From positions 62,001 to 126,000 of the forward strand of contig NZ_QOHO01000030.1 in the NCBI RefSeq assembly GCF_003432035.1: a stretch of DNA of 64,000 nt, in the 5' to 3' direction. Shown here one piece after another: positions 44,722 through 52,500 of this stretch. Within the stretch, counting starts at the first letter, position 1, and each line of letters starts with the position of its first letter. The notes under the pieces are model-generated. The model searched no databases. It was given only the letters and a program-made list of their open reading frames with translations, and had not been told where the DNA came from. The DNA comes from Lacrimispora amygdalina. GTDB lineage: Bacteria; Bacillota; Clostridia; Lachnospirales; Lachnospiraceae. Made by a program: the position numbers and the translations under genes.

Positions 44722-45399
44722 TCAACCTATATCAACAAAATTTAGCAAGTCTAATGGTTTCTCTATTTGGTAAAAATCATGCATTCTCTTTGCTGGTTGT
44801 GATGTACCTTCCTTCAGATACCAGACTGCCTGAGCCGCTTTCATTCCAAGTTTCCTGGCAGTTTCCAATTCATTACTACCACCATCGCCTATATATATAC
44901 ACCTCTCAGCCTCCACTGATAAGTGATCCATACATCTTTGGAATATCTCTTCTTCTGGCTTTTGTATTCCCTGTTCATAAGAAAGATAAACAGCGTCAAA
45001 ATATGGGAATAGCTCACTTCTTCTGATAACAGCAGCTTCCTCTGAAAAACAGTTGCTTATTAATCCCAGTAGAAACCCCTTATTTTTTAATGCTGAAAGC
45101 ATTGGAATAATCTCTGAATGTAAATGATTAAAGCAATCTTCCTTTGTTGCTATACGTTTCTTCACTATTTTCTTTAAAAGTATTTCTGAGTAGCAATCAT
45201 TCTCTCTAAGAATTGATTCCAGTACGGCCTCCAATGTCACCTTACCTATAGACCGTTCAGATTCTGTGGAGCGCCATCGTGACTGAAATATATCTGTTGG
45301 AATTCCCGCATCCTCCGCCATCTCTGCCCCAAAATAGAGAGGACTATGATAGTGGGTAATCAACGTCTCATACATATCAAAAATTACTGCTCGTTTCAT
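44722..45399 (-). CDS. HAD-superfamily hydrolase, subfamily IA
   Basis: 225-residue phosphatase-like protein. Motif I is VIFDMYETLITH (nucleophile Asp and the usual D/Y), motif II LLGLISNCFS, the motif III Lys is in GIQKPEEEIFQRC, and motif IV is IYIGDGGSNELETARKLG. A helical cap lies between motifs I and II. Similar to phosphoglycolate or nucleotide phosphatases; the substrate is open. AAGGA lies before the ATG. Confidence 0.9.
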   Translation of the reverse strand: MKRAVIFDMYETLITHYHSPLYFGAEMAEDAGIPTDIFQSRWRSTESERSIGKVTLEAVLESILRENDCYSEILLKKIVKKRIATKEDCFNHLHSEIIPMLSALKNKGFLLGLISNCFSEEAAVIRRSELFPYFDAVYLSYEQGIQKPEEEIFQRCMDHLSVEAERCIYIGDGGSNELETARKLGMKAAQAVWYLKEGTSQPAKRMHDFYQIEKPLDLLNFVDIG

Positions 45400-45498
45400 T
45401 TTTTTCCTTCCCGAAAGTTCTGATTATGCTATACTGTCTTTTATCTCATGGAATAAAATTACTGCTTCTGAATACTTGACAATGGAAAGCTACTTCGA

Positions 45499-45906
45499 TC
45501 AGTTTTTCCCATCCCAATAATCATAATCCTCTGGTGGACGATGAGATACCGTAGATAAATACCACCATACGCCAAATTCATCAACTATTGAAGCCGCACA
45601 AGGGCTCCATGGAAGTTCTCCTATTGGCATGTCAATTCTTCCGCCTTTTTTTAATAATTCATATGCACATCTTACTTCTTCTGGACTATCAAATTCGTAA
45701 CCTAACTGAACTATACTCTCCTCTGTATTAGCCCTTGATGCTTCTACTACAGCTAAAAAGCATTCTCCATTTCTATAGAGCTCTGAATGAAAAAAAGAAC
45801 CATCTGGATTTTTTACATGATACCCCAACTCTAATCCAAATACCTGTTGATACAATTCAACCGCCTTTGCACTGTTTTTCACATATACGCCAATACCAAT
45901 CCCCAT
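45499..45906 (-). CDS. VOC-family (glyoxalase/bleomycin-resistance fold) protein
   Basis: 135 residues with the paired beta-alpha-beta-beta-beta pattern of the VOC fold: GVYVKNSAKAVELYQQVFGL, FHSELYRNGECFLAVVEA, and a second half starting SIVQLGYEFDSPEEVRCAYE and ending SIVDEFGVWWYLS. It resembles PhnB-like proteins; no substrate can be inferred. AAGGAG lies before the ATG at 45906. Confidence 0.88.
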   Translation of the reverse strand: MGIGIGVYVKNSAKAVELYQQVFGLELGYHVKNPDGSFFHSELYRNGECFLAVVEASRANTEESIVQLGYEFDSPEEVRCAYELLKKGGRIDMPIGELPWSPCAASIVDEFGVWWYLSTVSHRPPEDYDYWDGKN

Positions 45907-45945
45907 TTTTTCTCCTTCCATACCATCTAATTAATCTATGTGCTA

Positions 45946-46134
45946 TCATATAAGGTAACAAAGTATTATATCTTCAATTTCTCCCGGAATTAAATCATTC
46001 TCCACCAATTTGGGCGTGAGTGGAAATGGTTTTATCCTATACGTCAGATATTTGCATTGAACTAACTGTTCTAATGAGCGGTATGTTCGAATGCAAAACC
46101 AGGGACTCAAATCTTTAGATATGAGGTTGTCCCA
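45946..46134 (-). pseudogene. Remnant open frame, family unknown
   Basis: Open for 62 codons without a start: DNLISKDLSPWFCIRTYRSL, EQLVQCKYLTYRIKPFPLTP, KLVENDLIPGEIEDIILCYL. The sequence looks coding and ends in a natural stop, but there is no ribosome site and the upstream part is occupied by a TraX fragment in another frame. I do not recognise the family. Confidence 0.4.
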
Positions 46135-46283
46135 TTAAATCCCCATACCATACAAAAAAAGAAGATAGGGGCCGAGACTCTTCCTATCCAGTGCAACCAG
46201 ATTGGAACTCCCGGAATGAATTCCGCAATATGATCTAAAAATATAAATATGAGTGCCAGTATTTTTAGCATCGTACTTGTCAT
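46107..46283 (-). pseudogene. TraX-family acetyltransferase fragment
   Basis: 58 codons: MTSTMLKILALIFIFLDHIA, EFIPGVPIWLHWIGRVSAPI, FFFCMVWGF. This is the N-terminal helix pair of the TraX (membrane O-acetyltransferase, conjugal-transfer pilin acetylation) family. After CMVWGF the sequence diverges and stops, so about 180 residues are missing. A weak purine-rich site lies before the ATG. Confidence 0.7.
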
Positions 46284-46351
46284 AAATTTATTCTTCTTTC
46301 CTGTAATTTTATCATTACATCATAAGAAAAATATTGGACGATCGTAGTTAT

Positions 46352-46435
46352 CTACAAAAAAGTAACAATTTTTGAATCTTGTTGACCTTCTATTGTCAGA
46401 GGTCGTGCATGTCGTATAAAATAAACAATCGTCAT
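46352..46435 (-). pseudogene. Histidine phosphatase N-terminal fragment joined to a GNAT tail
   Basis: After GGAGGG and an ATG the frame reads MTIVYFIRHARPLTIEGQQD and stops within 27 codons. It starts like a histidine phosphatase (YFIRHA), but RHA is joined directly to RPLTIEGQQDS. The 10-15 residues normally between them (such as EPDFSVHDD) are gone. Just downstream another frame spells FFVDNYDRPIF, matching the end of YvbK-like GNATs ([11 protein letters not shown] at 38765-39208). Confidence 0.6.
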
Positions 46436-46451
46436 AATTCCCTCCAATACA

Positions 46452-47828
46452 TTATTTTAATATCCACCGTTCTACAAAGGCCTTCTCCACAAATGCTTCT
46501 TGCATAACGTATTCTTGTATTATATCTCTCAAATATTCTTTGCTATACTGTTCGTCGTGATTCCTGGCTAATGTTTGGTATCCAGTTCCCCTTTGAAGGT
46601 AATCAGACGAAGCTACTGTATACCATTTCTCCATATTAATGCTGACACCATGAATATAAATATTCAAAATATTCCTACCATTATGTTCAATTACTGCGCC
46701 TGATACATGCAACCTCCCCACATATTTCCCCCGAAATCCCGCACCTTTTCCATCCGCATAGCAATAATCCGTATCCAGAGAGTTTTGCAAGGCTTCCCAC
46801 AAGTCTTTTCCCTGTATCTGAAAGCTGGTGGGATTTAAAGGAGATGGACAAAGCTCTATGATCTTTTTCCTTGAAACATCACCCTTTTTAATTCCACCGT
46901 TTATCACGCCACTATTTATAATTGCAAGATCACACCCAAGGAAGTCCTGTAGGGCATCTGCAAGGAGATTCGTCATAGGGTTCTCTTCCACAACATCATG
47001 CCATAAATTTTTATTTATCCTGCAGAAAGGTTCGCTGAGTCTGTCAATAGCCTTTATTTTATTCTGTTTGACTATCTCTTGAACTATAGTAGATCCTTCT
47101 GAGTTTAGAACGTCGATATTAATTCCTTCTATCAGTTGCACCTGATTATTTTTCACTTCAACTACAAGCTTTCCAATATATTCTCCTTGTGCTCCTGAAG
47201 TATGAATAATGGTTCCATTTACTATCTCCGGCTGGTCCATTAATATATGAAAATGACCACCAATTATGATATCAACACCACTTATTTTTACTGCTATTTC
47301 CTTATCCTTATCCATGCCAAGATGTGAAAGCAGTATGCACATATCATACTGCTCATGATATTCATCAATCTCGTGTTGAACCGCTGCCAGATAATCTATA
47401 AGAGTAAAGCCAAGCAATTCATTAAAAGGTCCGATATCCGGTGATGCCCCAATGATTAGTATTCTTAACCCATTTTTATTTATTATAATACTTCGTTTTA
47501 CTTCTTTTATTTCTGAGTGATCAGCGCAGCGCAAGTTACTGCTCAGCAACGGGATCTTCGCATTAGCAGCCATATATTTCAGCACATCCAACCCTTGAAA
47601 TATTTCATTATTTCCAACCGCCAAAGCATCGTATCCAGTAGAATCAAGCAATTCCATCGCTGCCAATCCGTCAGTCCCAAGCAATTCAATTCTTTTAAAA
47701 TCAGCAAAATCTCCGGCATCAAGTACAAGAGTATTACTATCCTTCCATCCGGTCATTTGGTTTACTATCTTAGAAAAATTATCAAAATTACTATGTATGT
47801 CATTTGTATGTAATATCGTTAACCGCAT
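46452..47828 (-). CDS. 5'-nucleotidase / 2',3'-cyclic phosphodiesterase family protein
   Basis: 458-residue bimetal phosphoesterase. Metallophosphatase motifs are LTILHTNDIHSNF, VLDAGDFADF, AVGNNEIF (GNHE variant with a second N), and IIIGGHFHILMDQP. The C-terminal 5'-nucleotidase substrate domain follows (NSGVINGGIKKGDVS). UshA/YfkN-like enzymes are normally exported, but this protein has no signal peptide from the ATG at 47828, so a cytoplasmic role is likely. GGAGGG lies four bases before that ATG. The frame upstream to 47900 overlaps the next gene and is not conserved. Confidence 0.88.
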   Translation of the reverse strand: MRLTILHTNDIHSNFDNFSKIVNQMTGWKDSNTLVLDAGDFADFKRIELLGTDGLAAMELLDSTGYDALAVGNNEIFQGLDVLKYMAANAKIPLLSSNLRCADHSEIKEVKRSIIINKNGLRILIIGASPDIGPFNELLGFTLIDYLAAVQHEIDEYHEQYDMCILLSHLGMDKDKEIAVKISGVDIIIGGHFHILMDQPEIVNGTIIHTSGAQGEYIGKLVVEVKNNQVQLIEGINIDVLNSEGSTIVQEIVKQNKIKAIDRLSEPFCRINKNLWHDVVEENPMTNLLADALQDFLGCDLAIINSGVINGGIKKGDVSRKKIIELCPSPLNPTSFQIQGKDLWEALQNSLDTDYCYADGKGAGFRGKYVGRLHVSGAVIEHNGRNILNIYIHGVSINMEKWYTVASSDYLQRGTGYQTLARNHDEQYSKEYLRDIIQEYVMQEAFVEKAFVERWILK

Positions 47829-47862
47829 ATTCCCTCCACTTAATCGCACCATATGATAACCC

Positions 47863-49143
47863 TTATAACCATTTATCCAGCTCGTTTTCAACGTCGGCAT
47901 ATTTCTTTATTTTGGGGTGTTTGAAACGTCTACCGCAGGTCACGACCATATAAGGTGTTCTTAATGCACTCAAATCCTCCAGCGGGTTGCCCTCGGTGAT
48001 CAAAAAATCGGCTGATTTACCCACTTCAATAGAACCAGTTACGGTTCCGATATTCGCAATCATGGCATTTCGCTTGGTTGCCGTATAAAGAGCAAAAGAA
48101 TTGGAGACATTTACATACTTATGAAAATAGACCAGTTCGCGCCACATATCATAGTGCGTGACAAAAGGGCATCCGGAATCAGTGCCAAGGCCGACCGGCA
48201 TATCGTTTGCAAGGGCCGTCTTCACACCGGAAATAATGCCATCCATGACCACTTTACCATTAAACTGTGTCACTTCAGAACTGTGAGAGATATTTTTGTT
48301 GAACAAGGCAATAGGAAGTGCCGGAGAAATCGTGCAGATGAGACTGGATTTTTTCGCCTTGAACAAGGACACAAGATTCTCGTCCAAAGCAGAACCGTGT
48401 TCAACTGTATCAACGCCATTTTCCAGTGCCACAAGTACCCCCTCAGGGCTCTCTGCATGAGCGGCAACCGGATAACCTGATTTATGCGCCACTTCACAGC
48501 AACCTTTCACATAATCTGGTGGCATTCGCAGCACACCCGGCTCTCCCTTAGTTTTGGCATCCAACACTCCGCCTGTGATCATCAGCTTGATCAGATCTGG
48601 ATGGTCTTTTATAATTTGCTCTACATCATGGCAAGCTTCTTCCAAACTGGACGCTTCATATGCCAGAGAGCCGGCCATGTGGCCTCCTGGTACAGATACC
48701 GCCATATTGGCCGCCAACATGCGGGGGCCTACAATTTTTCCCATAAGGATGCTGTCACGAATCTTGGTATCAACGTTGGTAATGCCTCCCACTGTACGGA
48801 CCGTTGTTACCCCAGACATAAGTTGTGTTTTGGCGCTGTTTTTGCATATACCCACAAGAATGGCACGGGATAGAGCAGTACTCGTAAGCAATTTCACTAA
48901 TTTGGTCGCATCTGTCTGTTTTTTTGTCGGCTTTCCGCTGGACGGCAGGTGAATATGAAGATTGATCAGTCCCGGCATCAAATAACGTCCTTCCAAATCG
49001 ATAACCTGATAGTTGACGGTTTTTTTGCTGCTTCTTTCAATGGCTACAATTTTTCCGTCTTCCTCAATTATGGTCATTTGGGGAATTGGTTTCATTTGTT
49101 CGGAACCATCTAAAATTGTGCAGTTTATGTACGCAGTTTTCAT
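47863..49143 (-). CDS. Amidohydrolase-family protein (prolidase-like)
   Basis: 426-residue metal-dependent hydrolase of the amidohydrolase superfamily. The HxH metal motif is in MPGLINLHIHLPS, a Lys (candidate carbamylated ligand) in DLIKLMITGG, His in VAAHAESPEGV and TVEHGSALD, and the final Asp in GLGTDSGCPF. The arrangement is that of Xaa-Pro dipeptidase/imidazolonepropionase-like enzymes. The substrate is unknown. GAGGTGAAA lies before the ATG; the nucleotidase gene follows 34 bases after its stop. Confidence 0.9.
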   Translation of the reverse strand: MKTAYINCTILDGSEQMKPIPQMTIIEEDGKIVAIERSSKKTVNYQVIDLEGRYLMPGLINLHIHLPSSGKPTKKQTDATKLVKLLTSTALSRAILVGICKNSAKTQLMSGVTTVRTVGGITNVDTKIRDSILMGKIVGPRMLAANMAVSVPGGHMAGSLAYEASSLEEACHDVEQIIKDHPDLIKLMITGGVLDAKTKGEPGVLRMPPDYVKGCCEVAHKSGYPVAAHAESPEGVLVALENGVDTVEHGSALDENLVSLFKAKKSSLICTISPALPIALFNKNISHSSEVTQFNGKVVMDGIISGVKTALANDMPVGLGTDSGCPFVTHYDMWRELVYFHKYVNVSNSFALYTATKRNAMIANIGTVTGSIEVGKSADFLITEGNPLEDLSALRTPYMVVTCGRRFKHPKIKKYADVENELDKWL

Positions 49144-49162
49144 ATTTTCACCTCTTTATTTT

Positions 49163-49288
49163 TTATTCCGGTAGTATTAAGTCTATTGTTGTTTTGATCA
49201 ATCTAACCTCATAAATGTCTGCACTTATTGCTTGGATTAAATCATCCTGAAAAATGCAACTTTGATATTCATATTTATCACCACTTTC
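49163..49288 (-). pseudogene. Remnant open frame directly after the kinase stop codon
   Basis: 41 codons, in frame with and immediately after the TAA of the P-loop kinase gene: ESGDKYEYQSCIFQDDLIQA, ISADIYEVRLIKTTIDLILP. No start codon or ribosome site. It may be the tail of another deleted gene or a former extension of the kinase. Confidence 0.35.
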
Positions 49289-49870
49289 TTAGACAAATTC
49301 AAGAATATCTATAATTTTCTCTAGATTGTTTATCACAGATAATGTTCCATCAATTACAATAACAGGACAACCAAGTTTCATTGCACATTCTTCAACTGCT
49401 TTTGAATCGCGATTTTTTACTACTTTTAGGAATTCCATTTGTTGTGCAAACATATCGCCACCATCAAGAACTCTTGTTCCGAACCTTTTTACTTCCCTCG
49501 CTTGAATTCTCTTCAATCTTTCTTCAAGTGGCGTTTGAACCCAAAAAGCAATATCAATACGAGAAAGAATTTCATCACTCCAATTCATTGTAACTCCAGA
49601 AATAATAAACCTTGGATAAGTCTTTATATTCTCCATAATCGCAGTTTCTACTTCACTTTTTGTTCTAGGATTAGAAAAAGGTAGTTCGTCTAAATGCACT
49701 GTATCATTTACACAGTCATTTTCTAAAGCCCGTTTTCTTGATTCTCTTTGCTCAGGGAAATAATAATCTTCCACATCCATCTCAAAATAACCTGTTTTTT
49801 TTGCTAACGCATGAGTTAGAGTCGACTTTCCGCCTCCATTCAGCCCGAATATAGCAATCCCTTGAGTCAT
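49289..49870 (-). CDS. P-loop small-molecule kinase-like protein
   Basis: 193-residue ATPase/kinase. Walker A IFGLNGGGKSTLTHAL, a DxD-like acidic patch MDVEDYYFPEQRES (AAA_33 type), and a lid region LEERLKRIQAREVKRFG. Similar to shikimate/adenylate kinase-like proteins of unknown substrate found beside acetyltransferases in clostridial accessory regions. There is no strong ribosome site. Family level only. Confidence 0.85.
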   Translation of the reverse strand: MTQGIAIFGLNGGGKSTLTHALAKKTGYFEMDVEDYYFPEQRESRKRALENDCVNDTVHLDELPFSNPRTKSEVETAIMENIKTYPRFIISGVTMNWSDEILSRIDIAFWVQTPLEERLKRIQAREVKRFGTRVLDGGDMFAQQMEFLKVVKNRDSKAVEECAMKLGCPVIVIDGTLSVINNLEKIIDILEFV

Positions 49871-49976
49871 TCTTTATACCCCATATTCTAATTTGTTGAT
49901 GCACTAACATTGTATAGTGATAATACATTTTCTTAATATTTCAATGCCATCCTGATATACGAAAATGAATCCTTAT

Positions 49977-51173
49977 CTAAAAAACCCCAAACTTCTTTTT
50001 CTTATAAAACGGTATTATGTTCTCGACAGCTTCTTTTCCGAAACCGCTTGATAAGGGAACTAAATCAAGATATTTACCGTTCGAAAAAGGAACTCCTGCA
50101 TTAGCTATGCTACTAAAAACCACATTTTTATCACCTGAGAAATCAACAACAATAAGATAACTTTGCTCATTATCTTTTACCATTAATCTCAGGTATGCGG
50201 CATTAACATTTTTATTGGTTTTAAGATATTTACAGATCTCATCAATCATCTTTTGAGGATACTCTGCCGGTTCTCCAAGCATAACCTTTGACTCTTTCTC
50301 TGCTACCTGTTCTTTTATCACTGTATTTTGAAGTGAACCTTCTGCTGCACTTTCAATAACATTTAACATATCTTTCGTCAAAGTAATATTTACACCATAT
50401 GGATTAATAGAAATACCATCAGCCTTATCAATAAAATATTTGATATCTTCAAAGGTCGCAATATTACCACTAAACTTTTGCTCTTTATCAAATCTTCTGA
50501 ATTCATTCCAGTCAGTAAAAAACGGATAGAAGCTTTTATCTTCTGAATTCGTTATTAATGGGAATTGCATAATGCTCTTTTCCTTTACAACACATTCTCC
50601 GTTATCTGCATTTGTTTTTTCCATATTCATTTTACTAGTATCAAGAGGCATAAGATACTTCGCATTGTATATTTCCTTGAACATATTTGCTTCCATATCA
50701 CGTGTTACTCTTTTTGTACTCAGCCCCTGAAAGAAATGGTTAGCGGCACAAACTAATGAAGGGTTCATTATTGGCCTTTTTATTTCGGGAACATCTGAAA
50801 AATCAGGTTTATCAATAATATCAAACAAGCTTATAACCAAATGAGTCTGACCGCTGTCAATCACTATCATTTCAAAACCGCTTCGATACAAATCGCCAAA
50901 CATTAACATTCTTTGTTCTTCATTGTTTTCCACATGCTTAACAATTATCTGTTGCTGCATCATATAATCCTGATATTCTTCGTAGTATTTTTTTTCAGTA
51001 AATATGTAGCATGCTGGCTTACCATTTTCAAAGTCAAGATAGTAATTATTCGTGAACGGCATATATGAAATCAACAACAATTCTTTCGTTTTAATTCGTT
51101 CAATTATTTCACTATATATCTGTTTATCCTTAGTAGCTTCAAACTTTTTTATGATCTCTTGTATTGTTTCCAT
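49977..51173 (-). CDS. SseB-family protein
   Basis: 398 residues. Two SseB-like N-terminal modules are visible (LISYMPFTNNYYLDFENGKP ... YRSGFEMIVIDSG; MQFPLITNSEDKSFYPFFTD ... DGISINPYGVNITLT). A C-terminal SseB_C-type domain (INAAYLRLMVKDNEQ-like stretch NVNAAYLRLMVKDNEQSYL) follows. E. coli SseB enhances serine sensitivity; the molecular role is unknown. It is cytoplasmic. It is the first gene of the long minus-strand accessory run. Confidence 0.85.
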   Translation of the reverse strand: METIQEIIKKFEATKDKQIYSEIIERIKTKELLLISYMPFTNNYYLDFENGKPACYIFTEKKYYEEYQDYMMQQQIIVKHVENNEEQRMLMFGDLYRSGFEMIVIDSGQTHLVISLFDIIDKPDFSDVPEIKRPIMNPSLVCAANHFFQGLSTKRVTRDMEANMFKEIYNAKYLMPLDTSKMNMEKTNADNGECVVKEKSIMQFPLITNSEDKSFYPFFTDWNEFRRFDKEQKFSGNIATFEDIKYFIDKADGISINPYGVNITLTKDMLNVIESAAEGSLQNTVIKEQVAEKESKVMLGEPAEYPQKMIDEICKYLKTNKNVNAAYLRLMVKDNEQSYLIVVDFSGDKNVVFSSIANAGVPFSNGKYLDLVPLSSGFGKEAVENIIPFYKKKKFGVF

Positions 51174-51452
51174 TATCCCACTTCCTTTTCCTTATCATAT
51201 TTACCCCCATAAATAATAATAACGCCTTTTTATTTCAATTTATTTATACAATTTTCCTGCAGACATATTATCGTCTTATTCATTAATTAGCTATTAACAT
51301 TTTATGACAAATTATAGAATTATACAATCAAATATTCCTAATTTATTATTTGATTATCTAATTCTTCTCTACAACATAAATCAGAATATTCTCCCTTAAA
51401 TTTCTTAATTTATATACCATCTTGTCATCTATCTACAATCTCATTAGTTCTA

Positions 51453-51533
51453 CTAAAAGCAACTACGTAACATCCTTTTGCAGATTTCCTCACTGTTAAA
51501 AAGTCCAGAAGTCGCCAGTATAATTTTTTTCAC
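51453..51533 (-). pseudogene. Probable peptidase E (S51) N-terminal remnant
   Basis: From a GTG preceded by GGTGGA the frame reads MKKIILATSGLFNSEEICKR and stops after 26 codons. The start KKIILxSxGF is characteristic of peptidase E-like proteins. In an overlapping frame CYVVAFSRTNEIVD continues as another short coding-like piece. Very short, so only a tentative call. Confidence 0.35.
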
Positions 51534-51623
51534 TCCACCAAACCACCTATCCCGCCTAAAAGCAATTAATTATCATTAATCCCCATCAACCAAAACTATT
51601 CAAAAAAATGCTGCGAAAGAATC

Positions 51624-51679
51624 TTGACACTTCCACATTTCCTGTGATATAGTTCGTGTTGGTTAGTATTAACTAACCA
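51624..51679 (+). promoter_or_regulatory. Promoter with inverted-repeat operator
   Basis: TTGACA (51624-51629) and TATAGT (51648-51653) are 18 bases apart. Starting seven bases later, TGGTTAGT (51660-51667), four bases, and ACTAACCA (51672-51679) form a perfect 8-bp inverted repeat over the predicted transcription start. TetR-type repressors often bind such sites; the regulator is not adjacent. Confidence 0.7.
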
Positions 51680-51736
51680 TTATACAAAAATCCACACCCA
51701 CACCACCACAAACAAGAAAGGTGAAAGGAATTATTC

Positions 51737-52498
51737 ATGATATTCTTAATTGCATTACTGGAAGCCATATTATTTGTTTTCTTCTTCAAAAATGCCATCC
51801 GCAAGCGCCCCGCCATCTTCTACGTACTGTCCATAGCAGTCATCGGATTTATCGTATGTTACACAAAACTAAATTTATACGAAGTCTTTCCGGAATGGAC
51901 CTACCTCTATGTCATTTCCGTATTTTACAGAGGTGCCTTTTCCACTGCATTGTTTGTCATTGTAATGTATATCGGTGCCTTAAATCCGAAGGGCAAAATA
52001 GTCCGGGCGCTGATGCCCATCAGAGGCTATCTGTCAATCATCGCCTGCCTGATTACATTAGCACATTCCTTTGCTTACGGAATCTATTACATATCAGCCG
52101 TTTTACATACCCCTGACGAGCTGGATCTCAGGCAGATCCTTGCATTAATACTGACCGTACCGCTCTTTTTGATTATGATCGTTTTAATGGTCACTTCTTT
52201 TAAAGCAGTACGAAAAAAGATGAATCCCAGGGTTTGGAAAAATGTCCAGCGGCTTTCCTACCCCTGGTTTGCCATCCTTTACGTATACTTAATGGTTCTC
52301 TTAGTCCCCAGCATGCTGGAATCCTTAAGCCCTTCTTCTGATATGGAGATGATCTATAAAGTTAATTACGTTTTATCAGTATTATCATACACAGTTGTAT
52401 TTGGGACTTACCTGATTTTAAGAGTTTGTAAATACCGGAAAGACCAACTTAGACGAAAGCAAAATCTGCAAAAACCCGCAGCTCCGGTCTTATCATAA
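51737..52498 (+). CDS. Ferric-reductase-like/MsrQ-like membrane protein
   Basis: 253 residues with about seven membrane helices. RGYLSIIACLITLAHSFAYG has a His in the position of the heme ligands of ferric reductase-like/MsrQ membrane domains, and a second His lies in SAVLHTPDE between helices. No FAD or NAD domain is attached. Heme binding and electron transfer are inferences. It ends in a basic tail. AAAGGA lies seven bases before the ATG. It is transcribed alone from an operator-controlled promoter and is convergent with the ceramidase-like gene, two bases apart. Confidence 0.7.
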   Translation: MIFLIALLEAILFVFFFKNAIRKRPAIFYVLSIAVIGFIVCYTKLNLYEVFPEWTYLYVISVFYRGAFSTALFVIVMYIGALNPKGKIVRALMPIRGYLSIIACLITLAHSFAYGIYYISAVLHTPDELDLRQILALILTVPLFLIMIVLMVTSFKAVRKKMNPRVWKNVQRLSYPWFAILYVYLMVLLVPSMLESLSPSSDMEMIYKVNYVLSVLSYTVVFGTYLILRVCKYRKDQLRRKQNLQKPAAPVLS

Positions 52499-52500
52499 AC

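Larger units (their letters stand above)
51174..51736. other. AT-rich intergenic region between divergent genes
   Basis: About 560 bases without an intact gene. It contains a short minus-strand remnant (51453-51533) and, at its right end, a plus-strand promoter with an inverted repeat. No repeat array or RNA gene was recognised. Confidence 0.6.

Noticed and set aside
46107-46283. Evidence of a conjugative element from the TraX-like piece
   Set aside because: TraX-family proteins are common chromosomal acetyltransferases in clostridia, and no other conjugation gene is present.
36893-51736. Integron or mobile cassette array
   Set aside because: The one-gene, one-strand layout suggested it, but I found no integrase and no repeated attC-like element between the genes.
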